Assembly (NCBI GenBank): GCA_963822255.1
Contig: CAWGGV010000003.1
Span: forward strand, 372,001 to 436,000
Origin: UBA7803 sp963822255
Lineage (GTDB): Bacteria; Pseudomonadota; Gammaproteobacteria; Pseudomonadales; Azotimanducaceae
DNA length: 64,000 nucleotides
Reading direction: 5' to 3'
This document shows, in pieces, positions 24,032-32,433 of the stretch; within the stretch, counting starts at the first letter, position 1, and every line of letters begins with the position of its first letter. The notes beneath the pieces were generated by a model. That model searched no databases. It worked only from the letters and a program-made list of their open reading frames with translations, and was not told where the DNA came from. Both the position numbers and the translations under genes were made by a program.

Positions 24032-25552
24032 ATGACAGTCCGTACCCGCGTCGCCCCGTCTCCCACCGGTGATCCCCATGTGGGCACTGCCTACATGGCT
24101 CTGTTCAACCGCGCGTTCGCCCGCAGCCAGGGTGGGAAGTTCATTCTGCGCATCGAGGACACCGATGCGGCGCGCAGCACGGCCGAGTCCGAAGACATGA
24201 TCCTCGACTCTCTGCGCTGGCTGGGCTTGTCGTGGGACGAGGGCCCGGACGTGGGCGGGCCGCATGGCCCCTACCGGCAGAGCGCGCGGCGTCACATCTA
24301 CCTCGAGCACGCCCACCGTCTGCTCGCCCAGGGCGACGCGTTCCACTGTTTCTGCAGCGCCGAGCGTCTGGAGCAGATGCGCAGCGCCCAGCGCGCGGCG
24401 GGGGAGAATTCCCGTTACGACGGTCATTGCCTGTCGCTCACCGAGGCCGAGGTGCGCCAGCGCCTCGACGCCGGGGAACCCAACGTGATTCGCCTGAAGG
24501 TGCCGGCAGCGGGAACTGCCTGCTTCGACGACGTGCTGCGCGGCCGCATCGAGATTCCGTGGGCCCAGGTGGATATGCAGGTGCTGGTGAAGCAGGACGG
24601 CTTTCCCACCTATCACCTGGCCGTGGTGGTGGACGATCACCTAATGGAGATCAGCCACGTGCTGCGGGGCGAGGAGTGGATTAACTCCATGCCCAAGCAC
24701 CAGTTGCTGTACCGCTATTTCGGCTGGGAGATGCCGCAGCACTGCCACCTGCCGCTGCTGCGCAACCCCGATCAGAGCAAGCTGTCGAAGCGCAAGCACC
24801 CGACCAGCGTCAGCTATTACCGCCGTCTCGGTATTCTGCCGGAGGCTCTGGTGAACTACCTGGGGATGATGGGCTGGTCCATGCCCGACGAGCGTGAGCT
24901 GTTCAGCCCGGACGAGATGGCGGCGGACTTCGAGCTCAGCAGAATCCGGCTGGGCGGTCCCGTCTTCGACCTCGCCAAGCTCTCGTGGCTGAACGGTCAG
25001 TATCTGCGTCGGCTCGAGCCCGAGGCGTTCATGGACCGGATCCAGGCCTGGGCCCTGAACCGTGAGAACCTCGCCCGGCTCGTGCCGATGATCCAGGAGC
25101 GCACCGAGCGGTTCTCGGACATTGCTCCGCAGGTGGATTATCTGCTCGGCGATCGCCGGCCGCTCAGCGCCGAGGATTTCCAGAGCAACAGGCTATCGGA
25201 CGAGCAGGTGGTCCAGGTCCTCGATCACGTGTCGCGGGCGCTGGACGAGCTGCGGCAGTGGGAGCGCCAGGCGCTGTTCGACGTCTGCCAGACCCTCGCA
25301 AAGTGGATGAACCTGAAGATCCGCGATTTCCTGTTCCCGCTGTTCGTGGCCATCTCGGGCCGCACGGTGTCGCTGCCGCTGTTCGATTCCATGGTGTTCC
25401 TGGGCGCCGACCTGACCCGGGTGCGTCTGCGCGAGGCTCTGGCCGCGGTAGGCGTGTCGAAGAAGCAGGCAAAACGTCTCGAGAAGCAGTATCGGAGCTT
25501 CGCCATCAGCGGCGGCATGGATACCGGCAGTGGTGGCGAGGAAGGGGGCTGA
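24032..25552 (+). CDS. gltX: glutamyl-tRNA synthetase
   Basis: GltX charges tRNA-Glu with glutamate in the cytoplasm. The 506-residue product is a complete class I synthetase. The HIGH-type motif is in APSPTGDPHVGTAYMALFN, the catalytic region FILRIEDTDAARS follows, and the KMSKS-type motif is KLSKRKH at about residues 250-256. The C-terminal anticodon-binding domain follows. A CFCS...HC arrangement (near residues 107 and 132) may form the zinc site of the bacterial type 1 enzyme. It has its own promoter and ends before a strong hairpin, so it is a single-gene unit despite following the DUF3570 gene on the same strand. It appears intact, unlike some genes near 10-12 kb. Confidence 0.97.
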   Translation: MTVRTRVAPSPTGDPHVGTAYMALFNRAFARSQGGKFILRIEDTDAARSTAESEDMILDSLRWLGLSWDEGPDVGGPHGPYRQSARRHIYLEHAHRLLAQGDAFHCFCSAERLEQMRSAQRAAGENSRYDGHCLSLTEAEVRQRLDAGEPNVIRLKVPAAGTACFDDVLRGRIEIPWAQVDMQVLVKQDGFPTYHLAVVVDDHLMEISHVLRGEEWINSMPKHQLLYRYFGWEMPQHCHLPLLRNPDQSKLSKRKHPTSVSYYRRLGILPEALVNYLGMMGWSMPDERELFSPDEMAADFELSRIRLGGPVFDLAKLSWLNGQYLRRLEPEAFMDRIQAWALNRENLARLVPMIQERTERFSDIAPQVDYLLGDRRPLSAEDFQSNRLSDEQVVQVLDHVSRALDELRQWERQALFDVCQTLAKWMNLKIRDFLFPLFVAISGRTVSLPLFDSMVFLGADLTRVRLREALAAVGVSKKQAKRLEKQYRSFAISGGMDTGSGGEEGG

Positions 25553-25560
25553 ACGGGGTG

Positions 25561-25604
25561 GGGCGAGGCCCACAGTGCCCGCGTGGGGCCTGTGGACCTC
25601 GCCC
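25561..25604 (+). terminator. long hairpin after gltX, between convergent genes
   Basis: GGGCGAGGCCCACAG at 25561-25575 pairs with CTGTGGACCTCGCCC at 25590-25604 with a single mismatch around a 14-base loop. There is no T-tract. It may act as a rho-assisted or bidirectional terminator between gltX and the convergent barrel gene. Confidence 0.6.
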
Positions 25605-25624
25605 GGTTCGGAGCGCAAGTGCCC

Positions 25625-26155
25625 TCAGAAGTTGTAGCCGATACCCAGCGTATAGAAGAACGCGCCGTCGTCGAACGTATTGTCCACGTCATCGGCGTTC
25701 TGGAAGAGGAACTCATACTCGGCCTGAAACTGGATGTAGGTCTTGTCCCGCACGTAGTACTTCATACCCGCTTCGGGACCGGCCGCCCAGGTTTCCTTGA
25801 CGTTGTCGCCATAGAGGCCACCAACGTTCAGACCCAGGAAAGGTTGAAAGGCATTGGGGCCGCCGAAGTGCCAGTCGGCGAAGCCGCGGGTGGCACCGGC
25901 CCAGGCGTCGCGGCCATTGTCGACGATCGACCCGTTCACGCTCTGACGGACACCGAGTTCCAGGCTGTCGCTGGTGAAGTAGCCGAGCTCGCCGCTCATT
26001 CCGAAGTTGTTGTTGTTGAATTTTTTGTCGCTGTTGCCGGTACCCGACAGCGTCAGAGCGCGATCGCCCGCCTGGGGCGCCGCCCATGCGCTCGATCCGA
26101 GCAGCGTCAGTACCAGTGCTGCGAAGACCACGTTGATCTTACTGGTGTTAAACAT
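25625..26155 (-). CDS. small outer-membrane beta-barrel protein
   Basis: The ATG at 26155 is chosen because GAGGAGAG lies nine bases upstream; an ATG nine codons earlier overlaps that ribosome-binding site. The 176-residue product has a signal peptide (VVFAALVLTLLGSSAWA). A small barrel of the OmpW/PagP-like size class follows, with strands such as FGMSGELGYFTSDSLELGVR, FLGLNVGGLYGDNV, and YIQFQAEYEFLFQNADD, and it ends in FYTLGIGYNF. It follows the BON-domain gene by 23 bases on the same strand and probably shares its transcript, hinting at a common envelope-stress role. The ligand is unknown. Confidence 0.8.
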   Translation of the reverse strand: MFNTSKINVVFAALVLTLLGSSAWAAPQAGDRALTLSGTGNSDKKFNNNNFGMSGELGYFTSDSLELGVRQSVNGSIVDNGRDAWAGATRGFADWHFGGPNAFQPFLGLNVGGLYGDNVKETWAAGPEAGMKYYVRDKTYIQFQAEYEFLFQNADDVDNTFDDGAFFYTLGIGYNF

Positions 26156-26178
26156 AAAGCTGGACTCTCCTCGTTGGT

Positions 26179-26757
26179 TCATGTTTGCCCGTTGATTTCG
26201 AGCTGGTTTCGGACGTTGGCAATCCCGTCCGTGTTTCGCGCGATCATCTCGGCGAGCATCTTCTCCTTCAGGGAGGATACGGTGCCTTTCAAGATGACCA
26301 CGCCGTCTTCAGTATCCACATCGATGGACAACGCCCGCGTATTGCCGTTCGACTGAAGATTGGTTTTCACCCGTGCCGTAGCCGTCGCGTCTTCCACCCT
26401 CTGGCGGAACGTCGGCGGCCTGTCTCCCACCGGCTGATCGGGTGCAGCGGCGCTCTCGTTGCGGATCGTCAAGGCGTCCTGCACGTTCTCGACGCCGTCC
26501 ACCTGCCGGGCGAGGGTGACTGCGAGCTCGCGCTGTATGTCGCTGCCCACGGTGCCGGACAATTTGACCACGCCGCCGTCGACGGACGTGTCGATGCTGA
26601 ACTGACTCAGGAACGAGTTCAGCGCGAAGGTCGCCTGCAGGCGCCCATCGATCCAGGCGTCGCGTACGGCTTGGGGCGCGTCACCACCGGGACGATCGGC
26701 TGCGGCCGCGGACCCGAGGCAAAGCAACCCCGCCAGCACGATCAGCCGGAAGCGCAT
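26179..26757 (-). CDS. double-BON-domain periplasmic protein (OsmY-like)
   Basis: The 192-residue product has a signal peptide (LIVLAGLLCLGSAAAA) and two BON domains. The first is about residues 45-100 (VDGGVVKLSGTVGSD, LARQVDGVENVQDALTI). The second is about 125-190 (VDTEDGVVILKGTVSSLKEK, ARNTDGIANVRNQL). BON domains bind phospholipid or the outer membrane, and OsmY-type proteins are made under osmotic or stationary-phase stress. The ATG at 26757 is preferred over an upstream start because it directly precedes the signal helix. It is encoded ahead of the small barrel gene. The family is clear; the stress role is by analogy. Confidence 0.87.
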   Translation of the reverse strand: MRFRLIVLAGLLCLGSAAAADRPGGDAPQAVRDAWIDGRLQATFALNSFLSQFSIDTSVDGGVVKLSGTVGSDIQRELAVTLARQVDGVENVQDALTIRNESAAAPDQPVGDRPPTFRQRVEDATATARVKTNLQSNGNTRALSIDVDTEDGVVILKGTVSSLKEKMLAEMIARNTDGIANVRNQLEINGQT

Positions 26758-27347
26758 GTCGGTAGGGATGTCACAGGTCTCTCGCCTCATCGGGCAGTGA
26801 CTCCACGGATGCCGGAAAATTAAGGGGCGCTGGCGCGTGGCCGATCGACAGGGACTGGGGGAGGTGGGAGATCGATCGTTTGTGCCACGGCCAGCGCCGC
26901 GAACTCACCTGCGCTGTTTCACACTTGCGGGTCGGTTCCCATGTTGCGTGCTCCTCTGCAGGTCTCGGCGGATGGTTCAGTCCGTCATTTTCACACCGGG
27001 ATGTGAAGCAAGCGTCATGCCAGAGATCAAGGTGGAAACATCAGCGGGTGGTGCTGCAGGTCACCGGCGGGATCCGCAGTCGGCGGCGGCCCCGCCAGGT
27101 GGTCGGGAGGCTGGTGCGCGGGCTCGTCGCGGCCCCCCGGCGCCTCGGCCCGGCGTATTGCCCGTGCGGGCGGGGGAACTGCTGTCGCCCGAGCGCGACA
27201 GAGGCGGTAATCCGGGCCGCCCCGTCGGTTTTTTACTGGGCGGCAGTCGCGGCTTTTGGTTGCTATTAGCCGCGGCTTCCAGTTGCTATTAGTCGCAACT
27301 TTTACGCTGTTATCGGCCGCGGTGAGTTGCTATTGGCCACGGCGTTG
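26758..27347. other. 590-base region without a convincing gene
   Basis: This gap separates the BON gene start from the glrR stop. Open frames exist on the plus strand but read as Arg/Gly/Cys-rich low-complexity peptides without ribosome-binding sites, so no gene is called. The right-hand 90 bases hold a degenerate tandem repeat. The BON promoter must lie in the left part, but no clear -35/-10 pair was found. Confidence 0.6.
27259..27347. repeat. four degenerate 22-23-base tandem repeats downstream of glrR
   Basis: Copies begin at 27259 (GTTGCTATTAGCCGCGGC), 27282 (GTTGCTATTAGTCGCAAC), about 27305 (GCTGTTATCGGCCGCGG) and 27326 (GTTGCTATTGGCCACGGC). Period is 22-23 bases. Within copies GTTGC and GCAAC can pair. 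The array abuts the glrR stop codon. Confidence 0.65.
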
Positions 27348-28673
27348 TCAGCCGGAGGCGTCTTCGCGCTCGATGCCGTGACGCTTCATGAGCTTGTAGA
27401 AATCGGTGCGGTTGCGCTGGGCCAGCCGCGCCGCGCGTGACACGTTGCCGTCGGCGATCTTCAGAAGCTGCATGAGGTAGTCGTGGATGAACGAATCCCG
27501 CGCTTCGTCGAAGGACGGAAAGCAGGCGGCCTCCTCCCCGAGCGCATCGAGTACCTGCTCTTCGGAAATTACTACCGACGGGGCAAGAGCAACATTGCGC
27601 TCCACGACGTTGCGGAGCTGGCGCACGTTGCCGGGCCACTCCGCGGCCATCAGGCGCTCCATGGCGTCGGGCGAGTAGACCTTGCGGTTGTCGGGGCCGC
27701 ACAGCTCATCCAGGAACATCTGCGCGAGCTGAGGGATGTCCTCCCGGCGTTCCGCCAGGGAGGGCAGCCGCAGCTCCAGCACGTTCAGCCGGTAGTACAG
27801 ATCGGTCCGAAACGTGCCTGCACGGATGAGCTGGGCAAGGTCCTGGTGGGTCGCTGACAGCACCCGGATATCGACCTCGTGCTCGGTGGTGGATCCGACA
27901 GGTCGCACCACGCGCTCCTCCAGCACCCGCAGCAGCTTCGTCTGCAGGTCCAGCGGCATGTCACCGATCTCGTCGAGGAACAGGGTGCCGCCATGGGCCG
28001 AGCGGATCAGCCCGGCGCGCGAGGCCATGGCGCCGGTGAAGGCGCCTTTGACATGACCGAACAGCTCGGACTCCAGCAGATGCTCCGGAATAGCGGCGCA
28101 ATTGACGGTGACCCACGGACCCCGTGCACGGTCGCTGGATTCGTGGATCAGCCGGGCGAGCACCTCCTTGCCGGCTCCCGTTTCGCCGCGGATCAGCACC
28201 GAGGCGGTGCTCCGAGCGGCAGCCTGCGCTTCCCTCAGCACTGCCCGCATGCGGGGGCTTCGGGTGGGCCACTCGAGCGCCGGGGCGGGCGCCTCGCCTG
28301 CGCCGCCGGTCACCCGGATGGCGGTGTGGATCTTTTCCAGCAAGCCGTCGTAGTCGATGGGTTTGGTGACGAAACCCACCGCGCCGCCCTGAGTGGCACT
28401 CACCGCCTCGGGTATGGTGCCGTGCGCGGTGATGATCAGAACCGGTAGGGCGGAGTAGTCCCGCTGCAGCCGAGTCAGCAGCTCGATGCCGTCGATGCCT
28501 TCCATCCTGAGGTCGGTGATCACCACGTCGGGCACGACGTTGGCCAGCGCCGTCAGCGCCTTCTCGCCGCTGGTGGCTGTGGTGATGGTAAAACCTTCCC
28601 GTTCCAGTCGCCTTGCCATGAGGGTGAGGAAGTCGGTGTCATCATCCACCAGCAGCACGTGTCCGGTACTCAC
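27348..28673 (-). CDS. glrR: sigma-54-dependent response regulator GlrR (QseF)
   Basis: GlrR activates sigma-54 promoters after phosphorylation by GlrK. The 441-residue protein has a receiver domain with phospho-acceptor Asp54 (VVITDLRM) and Lys104 (FVTKPID). An AAA+ domain follows with Walker A GETGAGKE at 163-170 and the sigma-54 contact loop GAFTGA at 210-215. A short Fis-type helix-turn-helix (VSRAARLAQRNRTDFYKLMK) ends the protein. It is the last gene of glrK-qseG-glrR and overlaps qseG by four bases. In enterobacteria the regulon includes small RNA genes; targets here are not visible. The pattern of all three genes in order makes the identification strong. Confidence 0.93.
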   Translation of the reverse strand: MSTGHVLLVDDDTDFLTLMARRLEREGFTITTATSGEKALTALANVVPDVVITDLRMEGIDGIELLTRLQRDYSALPVLIITAHGTIPEAVSATQGGAVGFVTKPIDYDGLLEKIHTAIRVTGGAGEAPAPALEWPTRSPRMRAVLREAQAAARSTASVLIRGETGAGKEVLARLIHESSDRARGPWVTVNCAAIPEHLLESELFGHVKGAFTGAMASRAGLIRSAHGGTLFLDEIGDMPLDLQTKLLRVLEERVVRPVGSTTEHEVDIRVLSATHQDLAQLIRAGTFRTDLYYRLNVLELRLPSLAERREDIPQLAQMFLDELCGPDNRKVYSPDAMERLMAAEWPGNVRQLRNVVERNVALAPSVVISEEQVLDALGEEAACFPSFDEARDSFIHDYLMQLLKIADGNVSRAARLAQRNRTDFYKLMKRHGIEREDASG

Positions 28674-29242
28674 GGTGATACCTCCGGGGCCGTGTTGACG
28701 TCGTTGTCCTTGAGAGACGCTTCGATCTCGGTGAGGGAGTCGATCTGTCGTTGCAGATCAGCAATTTGGTTGCCCATTTGAAGCCGCTGATCCACCATGA
28801 TCAGCGCCATCAGCGCCACGTAACGCTGATACGGCGAGAGCTCGTGCTGGCCGTTGGCCAGCACCTGCAGGTCCGCCCGGGTTTCCATGAGCTCGGACGG
28901 CAGCGCGGCGCTGAAGGCGCGCACCATCGTCAAACGCAGCAGATTGTCATAGGTGGGCGTCTGCTGGAATCGGGCCTTTTCCGCCTTCTCGATGCTGCGG
29001 CGCTGCTCCGCGGACGTCGACGCAATGGCATGAGCGACGAGCTCGAGAAGGCTTTCGGCAGCGGTTGGGGTTTCCGGCTCGGGCACTGGCTCGGGTTTGA
29101 CGGCACAGGCGCTCACGCCGACCACCAGGGCAAAGGCGGCCAGAGTGCGCGCGACCCGACGCTCGAGGTCATGGGCCCAGCGGTAGCGCCACCTGAAGGT
29201 GCGCACCGTCTCGCTTGTCCAGGACTCGGATCGAACCGCCAT
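28670..29242 (-). CDS. qseG: QseG-like outer-membrane lipoprotein of the GlrK/GlrR system
   Basis: QseG is the lipoprotein partner of the GlrK kinase and modulates its activity from the periplasm. The 190-residue product has a lipobox (VGVSAC) after an unusually long N-terminal region that overlaps the 3' end of glrK by 74 bases. A later GTG at 29206 is an alternative start. The mature part is helical, with the conserved segments TPTYDNLLRLTMVRAFSAA and ELSPYQRYVALMALIMVDQ, and a C-terminal coiled coil with LQRQIDSLTEIEASLKD. It ends overlapping glrR by four bases. Position between kinase and regulator is the main support for the name. Confidence 0.82.
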   Translation of the reverse strand: MAVRSESWTSETVRTFRWRYRWAHDLERRVARTLAAFALVVGVSACAVKPEPVPEPETPTAAESLLELVAHAIASTSAEQRRSIEKAEKARFQQTPTYDNLLRLTMVRAFSAALPSELMETRADLQVLANGQHELSPYQRYVALMALIMVDQRLQMGNQIADLQRQIDSLTEIEASLKDNDVNTAPEVSP

Positions 29243-30587
29243 GGGCCCTCGCTGCTGTCATCGCCAGGGACAGGCCGATGCCGGTGCCAGCAGACGAGCT
29301 GGCACCGGGGCCGCGAAAGAACGGTTCGAACACCTGCTCGCGCAGCTCCGCGGGGATCCCGGGCCCCTGATCTTCCACGTCGATGAGCGCCTCATCCCCC
29401 AGCCTGCTGAGGCGTACGTCTATTACGCCACCTTCAGGTGAGTACTTTATCGCGTTGCTGATGAGGTTATCTACGATGGCACGCACCTGGCTCTCCTCGG
29501 CCGTCATCGAGACGCTCGCCAGGTCGCTGCGTAGCTCCAGATCTCGCGAGCCCGCCTCGAGCTCCTGCTCCTGAATGGACTTCCTGATCAGCTCGTGGAG
29601 CTTCAGGGTCACCGGCTGCTGAGGCGGCCGGGCGTCCTGCCATCCCGCGTAGCGCAGCAGGTCGTCGATCTGATGCTGCAGACGAGCGGCATTGCGCTCG
29701 ACGATGGCCGCCACCTCCTGCCGCCCCGGGTCGTCGGCGTGCTCCTCGCGAAGCAGCTCGATTCCGGCGCGGACGTTCGCCAGGGGCGACTTCAGCTCGT
29801 GAGACATATGGCGGACGAACGTCGACTTCTGTGCCTCCAGATCACGGATCCGTCGGCGCAGCCAGTCAAGGGAAATGCCGATGGATTGCAGGTCTCTGGG
29901 CCCGGTCACCTGCACCGGCGTGTCCAGCTCCGCCCGGCCGAGGGCGTCGATGCTGGCCGTGATCTGCCGCATCGGCCGGCTGACCAGGGTGGAGAATCCG
30001 AGCACGGTGAGCAGCGCGGCGGCGACCACCGCGGCCGTGAGCGCGATCATTGCGGTCCGCAGCCGCCGCACCCCGTCCTGCAGACGTGCCAGCTCCCGGT
30101 CGAATCGGCCTTGCGCCAGGATCCGTGCCTGGCGGGCGATGTCGTTCATGGCGGCGAAGGCGTCGGTGTTCGCGCCGGTGGTGGGGGTCGGCGTCGTCAG
30201 GGAGGCCTCGATCTGGCCGAGCAGGCGATTGAGCCGTTTGATGGGCTCCACGAGCGCCGGCACGTCGTCCCGCTGCTCCAGGGCCGCGGTGGTGTCGGAC
30301 AGCGCTTTACGGCGGTCGCGGTAAATCTGCAACAGATTGGGCGAACCTACCACCGTGTACTGACGGGCGGTGCGCTCCACCTCGGTGATGCGGTCGGCGA
30401 GCTGCTCGATCAGTCGCGTGGTGTTGACCCCGTTCTCCAGCAGCCGCTGGCTCTGCTGGCCGAGCTGCTGAAGGCTGGCGATGGCGAAACTGACCGCCAG
30501 CCCCAGGCACACGGCGACCACGATGAACGCGCTCGCCACGATGGCGCGCAGGGAGAGCCCCGACGGTTGCGGCGTGAGTCGGTCCAC
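29169..30587 (-). CDS. glrK: sensor histidine kinase GlrK (QseE)
   Basis: GlrK is the inner-membrane sensor that phosphorylates GlrR. The 472-residue product (GTG start) has a first transmembrane helix at residues 14-38 and a periplasmic helical sensor of about 140 residues. A second helix lies at 180-202, then HAMP. The dimerisation domain has His263 in MSHELKSPLANVRAG. The ATPase domain follows, with NAIKYSPEGG (N box), DVEDQGPGIP (G1) and GTGIGLSLAM (G2). Its 3' end overlaps qseG, consistent with a single operon. In other species the signal is reported to involve stress hormones, phosphate or sulphate, or envelope status; nothing here fixes the ligand. Confidence 0.93.
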   Translation of the reverse strand: MDRLTPQPSGLSLRAIVASAFIVVAVCLGLAVSFAIASLQQLGQQSQRLLENGVNTTRLIEQLADRITEVERTARQYTVVGSPNLLQIYRDRRKALSDTTAALEQRDDVPALVEPIKRLNRLLGQIEASLTTPTPTTGANTDAFAAMNDIARQARILAQGRFDRELARLQDGVRRLRTAMIALTAAVVAAALLTVLGFSTLVSRPMRQITASIDALGRAELDTPVQVTGPRDLQSIGISLDWLRRRIRDLEAQKSTFVRHMSHELKSPLANVRAGIELLREEHADDPGRQEVAAIVERNAARLQHQIDDLLRYAGWQDARPPQQPVTLKLHELIRKSIQEQELEAGSRDLELRSDLASVSMTAEESQVRAIVDNLISNAIKYSPEGGVIDVRLSRLGDEALIDVEDQGPGIPAELREQVFEPFFRGPGASSSAGTGIGLSLAMTAARAHGGSIRVLDKRDGAHLQVALPLGP

Positions 30588-30686
30588 GAGAGCCGCTTGC
30601 TCCGGACGAAAGGGGCGCTAGTTTACCCTCTCGAGCGGTGGGGGCTCGCGCGGCCGAGTGTGGGCGAGGTGGCCGTGGAGGGGCGG

Positions 30687-30715
30687 TTGACACCCCCCGA
30701 GCCGAAACTTAGTAT
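30687..30715 (+). promoter_or_regulatory. sigma-70 promoter for tRNA-Ala
   Basis: A perfect TTGACA at 30687-30692 is 17 bases from TAGTAT at 30710-30715. The GC-rich discriminator CGCGG that follows is typical of stringently controlled stable-RNA genes. The mature tRNA begins at 30759. Confidence 0.7.
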
Positions 30716-30758
30716 CGCGGCTCCCCGACGTCCGGCTCTGGTCGGAACGCGGCTCCGT

Positions 30759-30834
<76 letters not shown>

Positions 30835-31190
30835 TTTCCTCAGTTAAATCAAGATGTTACGGCTTTGAAGCTCTGCCGACCCAGCAGCTTGCGATGTTGT
30901 TCGGTTGTTGTTCACTTCCTGGCCAGACGCAAGTGGTTGTTCCATCAACGGAAAGTGCAGCAGGGTTTTGTAGCGCCCACGCTCAATTGCGTCTGCATTC
31001 ATGTCAGCTGCGCAGTCGATTCAGGCGGTGGTTCAGGGCAGCCCCGCCGCTGTCCTTTTTGCGGAGGGGGCGCCCGACTCCTTCGCGAGTCAGCGGACGC
31101 TCAACTCAGCATCGCGATCCGGGCGAGATCTGCCAGGAGCAGCCGGTCGGCGATTCTGCGAAGTCGTGTCCTCCCGGCCAAGCGGACAAG
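30835..31190. other. 356 bases without a recognisable gene, left end of the cassette
   Basis: The sequence is less GC-rich than the neighbourhood. Plus-strand frames here have no ribosome-binding site and no recognisable motif. It may hold a degraded gene or recognition sites of the element. Confidence 0.5.
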
Positions 31191-31580
31191 CTATGCCGCC
31201 GTGATGCTCACGATGTTGCCGTCGGGGTCGAGATAGCGAGCCGTTTTGCCCCAGGGTTCGTCGCGAGGTTCCTGAACAACCGAAACACCTGCTCGCATCA
31301 CCCGATCGTGCACCTCGTCGAAATCCGCAACATGAAAGCCGATTTGCGCTCCAGTCGTGACTGGCCGTTGGGGTTCGCGACTGGGATAGATCGCGAAGTG
31401 GAGAAACGCCTCATCCGTCCATGAATACGCGGCATGGGCACCGCCGTACCATGGATCCTCCAACTCCTCACCGTGAGACGCATCGCGCAACGGCACGCCT
31501 AGAACGGTTCGGTAGAAATCGGCCGACCCAGGGAGGTTGGCGACGCTGAGAGCCACGAACGTCAATCGTCGATCTGACAT
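31191..31580 (-). CDS. VOC family (glyoxalase/bleomycin-resistance-like) protein
   Basis: The 129-residue product is a single vicinal-oxygen-chelate fold protein. It begins MSDRRLTFVALSVANLPGSA, typical of the first beta-alpha unit with FYRTVLGVPL. It ends with GKTARYLDPDGNIVSITAA, which supplies the usual C-terminal metal-ligand Glu/Asp region. GGGG just upstream favours the ATG at 31580. Such proteins include glyoxalases, dioxygenases and antibiotic-binding proteins; the substrate cannot be told. It lies downstream of the XRE/BrnT pair in the tRNA cassette and may be cargo. Confidence 0.8.
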   Translation of the reverse strand: MSDRRLTFVALSVANLPGSADFYRTVLGVPLRDASHGEELEDPWYGGAHAAYSWTDEAFLHFAIYPSREPQRPVTTGAQIGFHVADFDEVHDRVMRAGVSVVQEPRDEPWGKTARYLDPDGNIVSITAA

Positions 31581-31674
31581 TGGTTCCCCAGCTGCGTGCA
31601 ACCGAAACTGCGTATAGACGTCGCTACCGCCGGCCGCTCAGGCTCGCAGGCGGTCCGCAAAACCCGAGCGCGAC

Positions 31675-31965
31675 CTATGCGGCCGACACAAGATTCTCTC
31701 GGATGATTCTTGGATGACGCGCCGCGATCTTGAGCAGCGCAAGCGCTGGCCCGTCGGGCTTCCTGCGGCCTTGCTCCCAATTGCGCAACGTATGAACGCT
31801 GATCTCCATCGCGCGCGCAAAGTCTGCCTGGCTCAGCCCTACGAAGCGTCGCAGCGCGGCGATGTCTTTTCCGGAGGAAAAGCCTCCACGCATCAGCCGA
31901 GCCCTGAGCCGGGCCGGAATCGCGCTCTTGAATTGCTCGTCCGAGATCTCTGGAACATCGCTCAT
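31675..31965 (-). CDS. XRE-type helix-turn-helix antitoxin paired with BrnT
   Basis: The 96-residue protein has an N-terminal arm (ISDEQFKSAIPARLRARLMR) and a classical XRE/HigA-like helix-turn-helix (IAALRRFVGLSQADFARAMEI, VHTLRNWEQGRRKPDGPAL). Its start overlaps the BrnT stop by four bases, so the two are translated together, toxin first, as in HigBA-type order. It should bind and neutralise the toxin and repress the operon. Usual BrnT partners are BrnA ribbon-helix-helix antitoxins, so this is the alternative pairing. Confidence 0.85.
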   Translation of the reverse strand: MSDVPEISDEQFKSAIPARLRARLMRGGFSSGKDIAALRRFVGLSQADFARAMEISVHTLRNWEQGRRKPDGPALALLKIAARHPRIIRENLVSAA

Positions 31966-32246
31966 CTGTGCTGATCCATGTGCGCGCGGTACAGCTCACG
32001 CTCTCGTCTTGTTGCAAAGCGGGTCCCTATGATCCGGATGAGGTCTTCTTCCCGCTGTGCGTACACCACTACCGCGATTCCGCGGTCGATTTCACCGATC
32101 GCAATAAATCGATCCTCGACATCCGAGTGAGGCGCGTCAAAGATCTCCAAGTAGTCGCCGTCGAAGAGCTGTTTGGCCTCAGAGAACGACAGGCCGTGCT
32201 TCCTCTGGTTGCTACGCTCCTTGGCGTCGTCCCACTCGAATCTCAC
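31962..32246 (-). CDS. brnT: BrnT family ribonuclease toxin
   Basis: BrnT is a small RelE-fold RNase toxin that stops growth by cleaving RNA. The 94-residue product shows the family signature RFEWDDAKERSNQRKHGLSF, followed by EAKQLFDGDYLEI, DRFIAIGEIDRGI and the C-terminal IRIIGTRFATRRERELY containing the conserved Arg pair. It starts with GTG at 32246, and the predicted transcript starts at about the same base. The XRE antitoxin overlaps its end. It is in the tRNA-Ala cassette. Confidence 0.88.
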   Translation of the reverse strand: MRFEWDDAKERSNQRKHGLSFSEAKQLFDGDYLEIFDAPHSDVEDRFIAIGEIDRGIAVVVYAQREEDLIRIIGTRFATRRERELYRAHMDQHR

Positions 32247-32251
32247 GGCGG

Positions 32252-32279
32252 AGTTTATGCCAATGGCTTAGTAGGTCAA
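32252..32279 (-). promoter_or_regulatory. promoter for the brnT/XRE operon
   Basis: Reading leftwards, TTGACC (32279-32274) and TAAACT (32257-32252) are 16 bases apart. The predicted start coincides with the GTG start codon at 32246, implying a leaderless toxin mRNA. Confidence 0.45.
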
Positions 32280-32433
32280 TGACTTATTCAGTGCCGGCGA
32301 TTGGCTGCAGACTTTGCGCGGTCGGGAGGTGGGGCGTCTGCTATGGGTCGCCAACCGCCGGTCGGCTGGGACCGAACAGCAGGCAGAACCGGGCCGCAAA
32401 GAAAGTCGGTCGAGGAGCCAGGCTTGTCGAAGA

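Noticed and set aside
26837..27292. Possible gene in the BON-glrR gap
   Set aside because: The translated peptides are Arg/Gly/Cys-rich, lack ribosome-binding sites and resemble no family.
27259..27347. CRISPR array
   Set aside because: Repeat units are contiguous and degenerate without spacers of constant length, and no cas genes are present.
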